Shown: positions 33,818 through 41,916 of the stretch, one piece after another | Layout of the letters: every line of letters starts with the position of its first letter | Position numbering within the stretch: the stretch's first letter is position 1 | Assembly (NCBI GenBank): GCA_964558445.1 | Contig: CAZLEA010000006.1 | Location: 1-62,554 of the forward strand | Direction: 5' to 3' | From: CAYXVJ01 sp964558445 | GTDB taxonomy: Bacteria > Bacillota > Clostridia > Saccharofermentanales > Fastidiosipilaceae | Length of the DNA: 62,554 nt | Notes under the pieces: generated by a model | Seen by the model: only the letters and a program-made list of their open reading frames with translations | What the model was told of the DNA's origin: nothing | The model's database searches: none | Position numbers and translations under genes: made by a program

Positions 33818-34205
33818 ACACGTCTTACCTCCGTCCAATCGCTCTGATTGTAGCACGATGAACAGGGGTTGATACGCTGACGTTTTGACGAAAGAATCGC
33901 CATAGATGCGTCACAGATGCTTCATGCCAAATACTGGANNNNNNNNNNNNNNNNNNNNNNNNNNNNNNNNNNNNNNNNNNNNNNNNNNNNNNNNNNNNNN
34001 NNNNNNNNNNNNNNNNNNNNNNNNNNNNNNNNNNNNNNAATTTAGCTGGTAAACTAGAACTAAACCGTTGGTTGAGTGAGTTTGCAACCATAAGTTTAGT
34101 AATTCGAGCTGATTTCAACTGCTGATCGCTTCAGTCGAGCTTGGAGATGGCAGACAATAAGGGCACAAGACGTGACATACGCTAATCGAAAGGAAACGAA
34201 CAAGT
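33818..34205. other. Intergenic region with a true assembly gap
   Basis: About 120 bases, 100 N (33939-34038), and about 167 bases before the XRE gene. I see no gene, tRNA or strong hairpin. The flanks of this gap do not match each other, so unknown sequence is missing, and part of a gene could be lost. Confidence 0.6.
33939..34038. other. Assembly gap (100 N), no flank overlap
   Basis: Unlike the four 55-base joins, the two sides share no sequence, so the real distance is unknown. Confidence 0.8.
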
Positions 34206-34709
34206 ATGAATGAAGCAACAATCGGAAGAAGAATTCAGCAGCTGCGCCGCGACAAGGGCCTCACCCAAGATGAGGTCGCCGAGAAGCTCGGTGTATCCCC
34301 GCAGGCCGTATCCAAGTGGGAGAACGACATCTCTTATCCGGACATCTCCCTCTTGATCCCACTCGCCTCGCTCCTGGACATCACGGTAGATGAGCTATTA
34401 AGTAAGGAAGAAGAGAAGAAGCCGGCACTCAAGATACTGCCGCCCGAGGAGCGCAAGAACATAGATGAGATGCTTCTCAAGATCATCGTCAACTCCAACG
34501 ATGGCGATCGGGTGCGGGTGAATCTGCCGGTGCCTCTGATCAAGGTCGGGCTTGAGATCGGATTACAGATGCCGCAGCTCTCGGGCAACAAGGCTCTGCA
34601 AGATGTGGACATCGAACTCATCCTCCAGATGATCGAGAAGGGCGCCATCGGCAAGCTGGTCGAGGTACAGAGCGCAGAAGGCGATATCGTCGAGATCGTC
34701 GTGGAATAA
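34206..34709 (+). CDS. XRE-family regulator with C-terminal SHOCT-like domain
   Basis: The 167-residue protein begins with an XRE/Cro HTH (IGRRIQQLRRDKGLTQDEVA, then LGVSPQAVSKWENDISYPDI). A Lys-rich linker leads to a C-terminal domain of about 80 residues (RVRVNLPVPLIKVGLEIG, IGKLVEVQSAEGDIVEIVVE) related to SHOCT-like domains. The HTH binds DNA; the C-terminal part probably oligomerises or senses. GAAAGGAAACG precedes ATG 34206. The following gene encodes a protein with a related C-terminal block, ending LVEVDSADGDIVRI, which suggests the two act together, as cognate antirepressor or partner. Confidence 0.8.
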   Translation: MNEATIGRRIQQLRRDKGLTQDEVAEKLGVSPQAVSKWENDISYPDISLLIPLASLLDITVDELLSKEEEKKPALKILPPEERKNIDEMLLKIIVNSNDGDRVRVNLPVPLIKVGLEIGLQMPQLSGNKALQDVDIELILQMIEKGAIGKLVEVQSAEGDIVEIVVE

Positions 34710-34727
34710 GAAGGTGGAGAGGAATAT

Positions 34728-34988
34728 ATGAGAATCTATATCCGAGAGAAGTCGGGGCAGAAGATCAAGCTTCGTATCCCGACCGCCCTCATCTTCAACA
34801 ACTTGACCGCGACGATTGCAACAGGCGCAATACGCAAACACGTGGATTTCCCTGATGGAGTAAACCTCACACCGGCCCAAGGCAGGGCACTGGTTCGGGC
34901 GATTCGTGAGTGCAAGCGCCGCTACCCGAGGCTCAATCTTGTCGAGGTGGATTCTGCCGATGGTGACATCGTCAGAATTCGTCTGTAA
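34728..34988 (+). CDS. Small SHOCT-like partner protein of the XRE regulator
   Basis: The 86-residue protein has no HTH. It begins MRIYIREKSGQKIKLRIPTA and ends LVEVDSADGDIVRIRL, matching in layout the C-terminal domain of the preceding XRE protein. AAGGTGGAGAGGA precedes ATG 34728 and the gap to the XRE stop is 18 bases. Similar small proteins follow XRE or stress genes in Clostridia. I cannot give a function; a binding partner role is an inference from the shared domain. Confidence 0.7.
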   Translation: MRIYIREKSGQKIKLRIPTALIFNNLTATIATGAIRKHVDFPDGVNLTPAQGRALVRAIRECKRRYPRLNLVEVDSADGDIVRIRL

Positions 34989-35078
34989 GGACAAGAAGCC
35001 GTTTCTGACGTATGATAGATAGCCTAAACAAGACCTATTCAAAAGAAACAACATACACGGAAGCGAGCGATCGATAAG

Positions 35079-37274
35079 ATGAATGCCATAACAGAGAAAC
35101 AAGAAGCCGTGCGCCTAGCCGAGCGCCTAAGCCTCCCCCTAACCGGCGTACAAGCGGCGATCCATCTACTGGATGAGGGGAATACCGTCCCGTTTATCGC
35201 CAGATACAGGAAGGACGAGACAGGCGGCATCGATGACCAAGACCTTCGCAAACTCGCAAACGAACTCTTAGACTTAAGAGAACTAGAGGAGAAGCGCGAG
35301 ACGACGATTCGCCTCATCGAGGAGCTTGGTCTGCTAAGCGACGATGTCCGCAAGTCGCTGTTAGCAGCTAATACCAAGACCGCAATCGACGACATCTACC
35401 GCCCGTTTCGTCCCAAGCGGCGCACGAGAGCCGGCATCGCAAGAGAGCAGGGCCTCGAACCTCTGGCGAAGCTGCTTACAGCCAAACAGAACACGACAGC
35501 CGAATTGGAGGCGCTCGCAAGTTCGCTCGTGAACCCGGAACAGAAGGTCTCGGATAGCGATGCCGCCTTCCAAGGTGCGATGGATATCATCGCAGAAGAG
35601 CTCTCCGACAACGCGGGACTTCGCGATCGCCTACGCAGGCAGTTGCATCGAGACGGCCTCTTCTCCGTCGGTTTGAAGAAACAAAAGAAACTAGACGACA
35701 GCGAGCAGGCAAGCTACGAGCAGAAGCTCGCGACATATCGAAGCTATGCCGAATTCGAGACGCCCGTCAATCGTCTGCGCGGCCACCAGGTTCTCGCCAT
35801 CAATCGCGGTGAGAAGGAGGGCATACTACAGCCTGCTATCCAAACGGACGAAGCGGTGGCAATCGATCAGATTCGTCGTCAATTGCCCCGTGCGACGGCG
35901 GCCTCCGCCTACCTCGATCTGGTCTCTGCCGATAGCTGGAAGCGCTTGATCGAGCCCTCGCTTCACACGGAACTTCGCGGAGAATTGACGGCCAGAGCCG
36001 AAGTTGAGGCAATCGAGATCTTCGGGAGAAATCTGAAGGCCACCCTCCTCGCCTCACCGCTTCGCGAGAAGCGCGTACTGGCGCTAGACCCCGGTTATCG
36101 AAACGGCTGCAAGCTTGCCGTCACAGCCGAAGACGGCCAAGTGCTCGATACGGCGGTCATCTATCCAGTCAAGCCGCGCGAGAACATCGATGGTAGCAGC
36201 CGCATACTCGATCGCCTGATCGAGCGGCACAAGGTAGACGTGCTCGCCCTCGGTAACGGCACGGCGACACGCGAGACCGAGGACTTCCTCCGCCGCTACC
36301 AAGAAGAGCGCGGCAGCAAGCTGCCCGTCGTCATCGTCAACGAGGCGGGCGCTTCCGTCTATTCGGCCTCCCCGATTGCAGCCGAGGAGTTCCCGGAACT
36401 GGACGTCTCCGTGCGCGGAGCCATCTCGCTTGCAAGACGCCTCCAGGATCCGCTGGCCGAACTCGTCAAGGTTGAACCGGCGGCGATCGGCGTCGGTCAA
36501 TACCAGCACGATATGGATCAGAAGCTGCTCACCAAGCGCCTCGGCGAAGTCGTAGAGGACGCGGTCAACTTGGTCGGCGTCGACCTGAACACGGCCTCCG
36601 TCCCCCTGCTCTCCTATGTTTCGGGCGTCAACTCGACCATCGCGAAGAACATCCACGATACGAGACTGCGAAACGGTCCGTTCAAGAAGCGAAGCGATCT
36701 GCTGAAGGTGGCGCGTCTCGGTCCACGCGCGTACGAACAGTGTGCCGGCTTCCTGCGTATCCGTGGCGGCCAAGAAGCGCTCGACAACACTTCGGTGCAT
36801 CCCGAGTCCTATAAGGTTGCCAAGCAACTGCTCGATGTACTGGAAATCAGGCAAATAAGAGAAGGCAGCCGAATCGAAGAGAAGACCGAAGAACTCGGTG
36901 TCGACCGCTTGGCCGAACAGCTCGGCACGGGTCCTAAGACGCTCGCGGATATAGCGAAGGCCCTGGACAAGCCGGGCCGTGACAGCAGAGCGGATCTGGA
37001 GATTGTGGAGCGCAGTAGCGAGATCAAGTCGATCGAAGATCTGTTGCCGGACATGGTCCTGCCGGGCGTGGTGCGAAACGTCTTGGCCTTCGGCGCCTTC
37101 GTAGATCTGGGCGTGCACGAGGATGGTCTCGTACATATCTCTCAGTTGGCCGACCGCTTCATCGACGATCCATCGACGGTCGTCTCGCCGGGTGACCGTG
37201 TTATGGTCCGCGTGCTCGAGGTCGATATCAAACGCAAGCGCATCAGCCTCAGCATGAAGGGCGTCAAGCAATAA
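35079..37274 (+). CDS. tex: Tex family RNA-binding transcription accessory protein
   Basis: At 731 residues it has the standard Tex order. The N-terminal helical region has the YRKDETGGIDDQDL and EEKRETTIRLIE stretch. A YqgF-like RNase H fold follows (VLALDPGYRNGCKLAV, VLALGNGTATRETEDFL), then a helix-hairpin-helix segment (LGEVVEDAVNLVGVDLNTAS to GPRAYEQCAGFLRI) and a C-terminal S1 domain (GVVRNVLAFGAFVDLGVHED). Tex binds nucleic acid and affects transcription and toxin expression in several Gram-positives. The ribosome binding site is weak (GGAAGCGAG). It is convergent with the Crp/Fnr gene, separated by only 19 bases. Confidence 0.95.
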   Translation: MNAITEKQEAVRLAERLSLPLTGVQAAIHLLDEGNTVPFIARYRKDETGGIDDQDLRKLANELLDLRELEEKRETTIRLIEELGLLSDDVRKSLLAANTKTAIDDIYRPFRPKRRTRAGIAREQGLEPLAKLLTAKQNTTAELEALASSLVNPEQKVSDSDAAFQGAMDIIAEELSDNAGLRDRLRRQLHRDGLFSVGLKKQKKLDDSEQASYEQKLATYRSYAEFETPVNRLRGHQVLAINRGEKEGILQPAIQTDEAVAIDQIRRQLPRATAASAYLDLVSADSWKRLIEPSLHTELRGELTARAEVEAIEIFGRNLKATLLASPLREKRVLALDPGYRNGCKLAVTAEDGQVLDTAVIYPVKPRENIDGSSRILDRLIERHKVDVLALGNGTATRETEDFLRRYQEERGSKLPVVIVNEAGASVYSASPIAAEEFPELDVSVRGAISLARRLQDPLAELVKVEPAAIGVGQYQHDMDQKLLTKRLGEVVEDAVNLVGVDLNTASVPLLSYVSGVNSTIAKNIHDTRLRNGPFKKRSDLLKVARLGPRAYEQCAGFLRIRGGQEALDNTSVHPESYKVAKQLLDVLEIRQIREGSRIEEKTEELGVDRLAEQLGTGPKTLADIAKALDKPGRDSRADLEIVERSSEIKSIEDLLPDMVLPGVVRNVLAFGAFVDLGVHEDGLVHISQLADRFIDDPSTVVSPGDRVMVRVLEVDIKRKRISLSMKGVKQ

Positions 37275-37293
37275 GCCAATAGGTCAGAGACGA

Positions 37294-37980
37294 TCAAGCC
37301 TCGAGATAGGCCTCCAGACGACTGCGATCCATAATATAGATACGGCGCTGACCGCGCATCTCGATGACACTTGCATCTTGCAGGGCCGAGAGTTTGCGGC
37401 TCAGCGTCTCTCCAGTCATGCCAAGCGATGAGGCGAGGTCCGCCTTGGTCGACGACAAGTTAATCACGGCCGTGTCCCCGGCCAATTCCAACAGCGCGTT
37501 CGCGAGACGATAGTCGACCGAGTGCAAGTTGATGTCCTCGATCAAGCTCTCCGCGCGGTCGAGGCGGCGGCTCACGGTCTCCAGGATCTTGAGGGCGATG
37601 ATCGGATACTTGCTCATCAATTGCTTCAGGTCCTCGCTGCGGATCACGCACATCGTCACGGCCGTCGTCGCCACGGCATACTCCGTGAGCGGCTGGTCCG
37701 ACAAGAGGGTGAGCTCGCCGAGGAAGTCACCGGGACCTGCGATACGGATCACCTGCTCCTTACCCGTTGGACTGAGGCGATAGACGCGAACAGAGCCCTG
37801 ATGGATCACATGCAGCGACTTGTTCATATCGCCTGCCTGATAGATCGTCTCGCCGCGCGCATACTTCTGCTCACGGGTGATCATGGTGATCTCGTGTCTC
37901 TCTTCTAGCCCCAAGCCGCTGAATATCGGGACAATATCCAGGCAGGATTCGGAATGGTCCATCGCATTTAAATCGTACAT
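37294..37980 (-). CDS. Crp/Fnr family transcriptional regulator with FNR-type recognition helix
   Basis: The 228-residue protein has a cyclic-nucleotide-binding-fold sensor (ARGETIYQAGDMNKSLHVIHQG, GPGDFLGELTLL) and a C-terminal HTH. The recognition helix GMTGETLSRKLSAL keeps Glu191, Ser194 and Arg195, the FNR residues that read TTGAT. Only two cysteines occur (13 and 111), so it lacks the FNR 4Fe-4S set; oxygen sensing through such a cluster is unlikely and heme, NO or redox signals are alternatives. A perfect FNR-type site (38045-38058) lies in its own upstream region, so it is probably autoregulated and controls the divergent DUF1858/DUF438 genes. Confidence 0.88.
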   Translation of the reverse strand: MYDLNAMDHSESCLDIVPIFSGLGLEERHEITMITREQKYARGETIYQAGDMNKSLHVIHQGSVRVYRLSPTGKEQVIRIAGPGDFLGELTLLSDQPLTEYAVATTAVTMCVIRSEDLKQLMSKYPIIALKILETVSRRLDRAESLIEDINLHSVDYRLANALLELAGDTAVINLSSTKADLASSLGMTGETLSRKLSALQDASVIEMRGQRRIYIMDRSRLEAYLEA

Positions 37981-38044
37981 TGTCGCACCTCACATAGTCT
38001 CTATTCTACCTGAAGTTTCTTCTTCTTGCTGTGATTCCACTGCC

Positions 38045-38058
38045 TTGATCCAGATCAA
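38045..38058. promoter_or_regulatory. Perfect FNR-type site TTGAT-CCAG-ATCAA
   Basis: The palindrome TTGAT (38045-38049), four bases, ATCAA (38054-38058) equals the FNR consensus. It lies between the divergent Crp/Fnr gene and the DUF1858 gene, about 56 bases from a TAGAAT -10 candidate (38003-38008) on the minus strand. It is far from the plus-strand -10, so regulation of the plus side would be distal. Confidence 0.75.
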
Positions 38059-38129
38059 TTTCTCCGAAATTCTCCGAACTGACTGTGACCTGGGCCTCTT
38101 GGCGAATCGATATTCTCCCAACAATCTAC

Positions 38130-38158
38130 GTGACTTAATCGCTCAATTCGTATATGAT
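38130..38158 (+). promoter_or_regulatory. Predicted promoter of the DUF1858-DUF438 genes
   Basis: GTGACT (38130-38135), 17 bases, TATGAT (38153-38158); the -10 matches five of six. Confidence 0.45.
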
Positions 38159-38199
38159 TAGCCTTAGCTAACTAATTGCAAAAGTCGAGGTACAAGAAG

Positions 38200-38439
38200 A
38201 TGAAGATACTCGCACTCGACCGATCCGTACACGATCTGGTCGAAGACTATCCGGAGCTCTTGGACATCTTAGTCCAACTGGGATTCCGTGATATCGCCAA
38301 GCCCGGTATGTTGAAGTCCGTCGGTCGTATCATGACCCTGGATAAGGGAGCCAAGATGAAGCGCATCGAACTAGGCACACTAGTGGAACAGCTAGAGGAG
38401 CACGGCTTCACCGTTGTGCCCGGTAGCACCGATAGCTAA
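38200..38439 (+). CDS. DUF1858 domain protein
   Basis: The 79-residue protein is almost entirely one DUF1858 domain: VHDLVEDYPELLDILVQLGF, then MLKSVGRIMTLDKGAKMK. DUF1858 is often found beside or fused to DUF438 or hybrid-cluster proteins and is thought to be a small redox or regulatory module. ATG 38200 follows GAGGTACAAGAAG; a TTG further upstream is less likely. The DUF438 gene follows by 85 bases. Here DUF1858 is a separate gene. Confidence 0.85.
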   Translation: MKILALDRSVHDLVEDYPELLDILVQLGFRDIAKPGMLKSVGRIMTLDKGAKMKRIELGTLVEQLEEHGFTVVPGSTDS

Positions 38440-38524
38440 TTGCGAGCCGAAGCAACAGCAGAAGAAATACACATAACGATCAAGCAGCAAACACAGAAGT
38501 CATGCAACACGAAGGGAGCATAAC

Positions 38525-39799
38525 ATGAGTGCAGATATCAACAACACCGAGTACAGAGAGAAGGTCCTATCGGATCTCATCGGTCGCCTCCACGACGGCG
38601 CGACGGTAGACGATGTCAAGGACGAATTCGATCGCGTCTTCGGTAACGTGTCCGCGTCCGAGATCGCAGCCGCCGAGCAGCGCCTGATCGCAGGCGGTAT
38701 GCCGGTTAGCGAGGTTCAGCGCCTGTGCGACGTACACGCCGCCGTCTTCCGCGGTTCCATCGAGGACATCCATGCCTCCGCCGACGTCGACTTGATCCTC
38801 GGTCATCCGATCTGGGCGATGAAGAAGGAGAACCGTGCCATCGAGCGCTTGATGCGAAACGAACTGGAGTTGGACCTCCGGGCACTGGAAGCAGATCCCA
38901 CAGGCCCGACGGATCTCCTGGACGGCGACCTCGAGCGCCTCGCCTCCATCGACATCCACTATCAGAAGAAGGAGGAGCTGATGTTCCCCTTCCTCGAGAA
39001 GTATGGCATCGACGGACCGGGCAAGGTCATGTGGGGCGTAGACGACGAGATTCGTGCCGACATCAAGGCGGCCAGACAGATGGTCCAAGACTTCACGCCG
39101 GATAGCGATGTCGCGGCGCTTCGCACAGCCATCGACGAAGTTACAGCTGCGATCGACGAGATGATCTTCAAGGAGGAGCACATCCTCATCCCGATGCTCC
39201 TGGAGCACTTCCAGCCAAGCGAGTGGAAGGATATCTCCGAGGGCCAGACCGAGTACGGCTATACCCTGATTCGTAAGCCCCCCTACGTCTGGACACCCAG
39301 CGCGGCAGAATTGATGCTCGAAGAAGAAGCGCAGCAAGACAGCGACGCACCGGCCGATCCGTTTGGCGAAGGCATGGACGAGGGCATGATCAAGCTGCCT
39401 ACAGGCTACCTTAGCGTAAACGAACTCACAGCTATGCTAAACACCCTACCGATCGACATCACCTACACTGATGCGTCCAACACCGTGAAGTTCTTCTCGG
39501 AGAGTTCCGAGCGCATCTTCCCCCGTACGCGTGCCATCATCGGACGCAAGGTCGAGAACTGCCACCCGCCCAAGAGCGTGGACAAGGTCGAGCAAGTTGT
39601 CGAGAATCTGCGCTCCGGCAAGTCGGATGTCGAATCCTTCTGGATTCAGCTCCATGGCAAGTTTGTGTATATCCGTTACTTTGCCCTCAGAGATGAGAGT
39701 GGCGAATTCCTCGGTACCCTAGAGGTCTCCCAGGACATCCAGCCGCTGCGCGAACTCGATGGCGAGAAGCGCTTGATGAGTTTCAGTGACGAAGACTAA
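38525..39799 (+). CDS. DUF438/hemerythrin/PAS domain protein
   Basis: The 424-residue protein has an N-terminal DUF438 domain (KVLSDLIGRLHDGATVDDVK, AEQRLIAGGMPVSEVQRLCD). A hemerythrin-like four-helix part follows, with DIHYQKKEELMFPFLEKYGI and FKEEHILIPMLLEHF (His/Glu ligands for a di-iron centre). The C-terminal PAS domain includes FFSESSERIFPRTRAIIGR and DVESFWIQLHGKFVYIRY. Proteins of this type are linked to responses to NO, O2 or iron-sulfur damage. AAGGGAGCATAAC precedes ATG 38525. Co-direction with DUF1858 and the FNR-type site suggest control by the divergent regulator. Confidence 0.9.
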   Translation: MSADINNTEYREKVLSDLIGRLHDGATVDDVKDEFDRVFGNVSASEIAAAEQRLIAGGMPVSEVQRLCDVHAAVFRGSIEDIHASADVDLILGHPIWAMKKENRAIERLMRNELELDLRALEADPTGPTDLLDGDLERLASIDIHYQKKEELMFPFLEKYGIDGPGKVMWGVDDEIRADIKAARQMVQDFTPDSDVAALRTAIDEVTAAIDEMIFKEEHILIPMLLEHFQPSEWKDISEGQTEYGYTLIRKPPYVWTPSAAELMLEEEAQQDSDAPADPFGEGMDEGMIKLPTGYLSVNELTAMLNTLPIDITYTDASNTVKFFSESSERIFPRTRAIIGRKVENCHPPKSVDKVEQVVENLRSGKSDVESFWIQLHGKFVYIRYFALRDESGEFLGTLEVSQDIQPLRELDGEKRLMSFSDED

Positions 39800-39831
39800 G
39801 CTGCCAAACGCGCCCTAGACCAATCCATAAC

Positions 39832-39883
39832 AGAACATCCCGTAAATTGGATCCGAACAGATCGCAGATTTACGGGATGTTCT
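39832..39883. terminator. Bidirectional terminator between DUF438 gene and zur
   Basis: A 16-bp perfect stem, AGAACATCCCGTAAAT (39832-39847) with ATTTACGGGATGTTCT (39868-39883), lies between convergent genes; the loop is 20 bases. Confidence 0.85.
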
Positions 39884-39901
39884 ATCTTGTGCATTCAAAC
39901 T

Positions 39902-40312
39902 CTACGACGCGCAAGCCTCGCAGTAGCCATAGATCTCAAGCTTATGCCCCTCGACGGTGAAGCCAGGCACACAGATACCGGCAAGCGACGCTTCGATGGG
40001 ACAGTCCTCCAGCGCGATGACCTTGTGACAACCGAGGCAGATCGCGTAGTGCTTATGCGTATCGCGATTGAGTTCATAGACCACGAGTCCTGCGTCCAGC
40101 ATCGAGTCCTTGAGTACCAAGTCGTGTTCGACCAGCGTCTCTAGCGTGCGATAGACAGTAGACTGGGCGATCGAGACCCCTTGATTCAGCAGAGATGTAT
40201 AGAGGTCGAGGGCCGACAGCGGCGTATTCGCCTCACGCAGCTCCGTTAGGACCGATTCGCGGGTCTTGGTTCGTTTCAGGCCTTGTGGCCAATCGTTACC
40301 GAATATAGGCAT
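39902..40312 (-). CDS. Fur family regulator, probable Zur
   Basis: The 136-residue protein has the Fur HTH (SIAQSTVYRTLETLVEHDLV), the metal-site stretch DTHKHYAIC and two CxxC pairs (Cys92-Cys95 and Cys131-Cys134) for a structural zinc. It is the last gene of the znuA-znuC-znuB operon, 12 bases after the permease stop and with AAAGGAG upstream, so Zur is preferred over PerR or Fur. It would repress the operon when zinc is plentiful, probably through the 43071-43099 palindrome. Family membership is certain; metal assignment rests on context. Confidence 0.85.
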   Translation of the reverse strand: MPIFGNDWPQGLKRTKTRESVLTELREANTPLSALDLYTSLLNQGVSIAQSTVYRTLETLVEHDLVLKDSMLDAGLVVYELNRDTHKHYAICLGCHKVIALEDCPIEASLAGICVPGFTVEGHKLEIYGYCEACAS

Positions 40313-40324
40313 GGCTGGACTCCT

Positions 40325-41179
40325 TTATGATTCCTCGGTCTCCATGCTCCGTACGATCTGCTTATGCAGCAGCTTCTTCGTGCCAAGCAAAAGGAGCAAG
40401 ACGAATACGCCGATGAGGACGATGGTACCGCCGGGCTTCAGGCTCTGATAGAACGAGAGGACGAGACCCGATAGCGTGAATAATAGGGCAAAACCGATCG
40501 ACCAAATCAACGTCTGCTTATAGGATTTCGCGACTTGCATCGCGCAAGCGACAGGCACGACCATCAGAGAGGAGACGACCAGCGCACCGACCGTACGAGC
40601 GGCAACCGAGACCGTGACGGCCGTCAGAATCGTGAATAAGAAGTTGACCAGGCCCACGCGAACACCGGCGAGCCGTGCCGAGCGCTCATCTAACGTGATG
40701 AAGAAGAGCTCGCGGAAGAAGGTGGCAAACAACAGCAAGACGACCACACTCACGAGTACAACCAGCTGCAATTCGAAGTCGCTGATCGCCACGATACTGC
40801 CGAAGAGGAAGCTGTTGAAGTTCGATGCGTTCGGCACGAAGCCGGAGAGCACACCGGTCAGACCGACTGCGGCCGACATCACGATGGCGGTTGCCATCTC
40901 AGCATACTTCGGCATCCGGCGGCGAATCCCCTCGATGCTGAGCGCGGCGAGGATAGAGATCAAGATCGCCCCGAGGATCGGATTGATCCCGAGGACGAGA
41001 CCCGCAGAGACACCGGCGAGCGAGGCGTGCGAGAGCGTATCCCCCGTCATGGAGAGACGCTTCAAGACGACGATCAGGCCGATAGCAGGCACGATGACAG
41101 CAAGCAGAACACCTACGAAGATCGCGCGCCGCATGAAGGCGTAATCGAATAGGCCCAGGGCCATGAGTTGTACAAGCAT
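40325..41179 (-). CDS. znuB: Zinc ABC transporter permease ZnuB/AdcB type
   Basis: The 284-residue protein belongs to the ABC-3 permease family: YAFMRRAIFVGVLLAVIVPAIG, LSMTGDTLSHASLAGVSAGL (the G-D-x-x-S-H-A-x-L-x-G signature) and helices through the C-terminal VLLIGVFVLLLLL. It forms the membrane channel for Zn2+ (or Mn2+) import with ZnuA and ZnuC. Its first base overlaps the last base of znuC, so the two are translationally coupled. Zinc is preferred because of the His/Asp-rich loop of the partner lipoprotein and the Zur-like gene. Confidence 0.9.
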   Translation of the reverse strand: MLVQLMALGLFDYAFMRRAIFVGVLLAVIVPAIGLIVVLKRLSMTGDTLSHASLAGVSAGLVLGINPILGAILISILAALSIEGIRRRMPKYAEMATAIVMSAAVGLTGVLSGFVPNASNFNSFLFGSIVAISDFELQLVVLVSVVVLLLFATFFRELFFITLDERSARLAGVRVGLVNFLFTILTAVTVSVAARTVGALVVSSLMVVPVACAMQVAKSYKQTLIWSIGFALLFTLSGLVLSFYQSLKPGGTIVLIGVFVLLLLLGTKKLLHKQIVRSMETEES

Positions 41180-41916
41180 CAGATTCCCTCCACGTGCGGA
41201 TGGCTGTGACGGTGACTTAGTTCCTCTGCCACTTGCGCATCCTCTAATTCCACCAGCGAGCCATGATCTAAGCAGAAGACCCGCGTCACATACTTGGCCA
41301 CTCGGGCCAGATCGTGCGTGACCATGACGATCGTGCGACCGGTCTCGTGATTCAATTCGGCAAGCTTCTTGTAGAGCAAGTCGACGGTGTGCGCATCGAC
41401 GCCGGTCGTCGGTTCGTCCAGGATCAGAAGCTCGGGATCGCCAACGAGCACAGAGGCGAGCATGACGCGCTGCAGCTGTCCGCCCGAGAGCTCCGAGAGC
41501 ATGCGTTTCGTGTAGTCTTGCATCTCGACCTCACGGAGGGCCAAGAGAGCTGTCGCCTGTTCGACCTTGCGCTTACGACCCACGCGTTTCTTGCGGTCGT
41601 AGAGGTTTGCACGGACGACCTCCATGACGGTGGCGGGGAAGTTCACGTAGCGGGCCAGCGCGTTCTGAGGGACATAGCCGATGCGGTTCCAATCGTCGAA
41701 GCGCTCTACCGGCTTGCCGAAGAGTTCAATCTTGCCCTCCTGGATCTCTTGCTCACCGAGGAGGAGGCGCATGAAGGTGCTTTTGCCACTACCGTTGGCC
41801 CCGATGATGGCGATGAAATCGCCTTGGTTCATCTCCACGTTGACATCGCGGAAGGTGTACTTCGTCTCGTAGCGATAGGCCAGATCCGAGACCTTGATAA
41901 GCGGATTCTTCTTCAT
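41179..41916 (-). CDS. znuC: Zinc ABC transporter ATP-binding protein ZnuC/AdcC type
   Basis: The 245-residue protein has Walker A IGANGSGKSTFMR, the signature LSGGQLQRVMLA, Walker B LLILDEPTTGVDAH and the H-loop VTHDLARV. It powers the zinc importer at the inner face of the membrane. It starts one base after the znuA stop and shares a base with znuB. The C-terminal tail (EELSHRHSHPHVEG) is His-rich, common in ZnuC proteins. Confidence 0.92.
   Translation of the reverse strand: MKKNPLIKVSDLAYRYETKYTFRDVNVEMNQGDFIAIIGANGSGKSTFMRLLLGEQEIQEGKIELFGKPVERFDDWNRIGYVPQNALARYVNFPATVMEVVRANLYDRKKRVGRKRKVEQATALLALREVEMQDYTKRMLSELSGGQLQRVMLASVLVGDPELLILDEPTTGVDAHTVDLLYKKLAELNHETGRTIVMVTHDLARVAKYVTRVFCLDHGSLVELEDAQVAEELSHRHSHPHVEGI

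Noticed and set aside
36084..37271. Long open frame opposite tex (395 codons)
   Set aside because: Antisense to a clear Tex gene, with no recognisable motif.
38567..39337. Open frame opposite the DUF438 gene
   Set aside because: Shadow frame; the forward protein has all expected domains.
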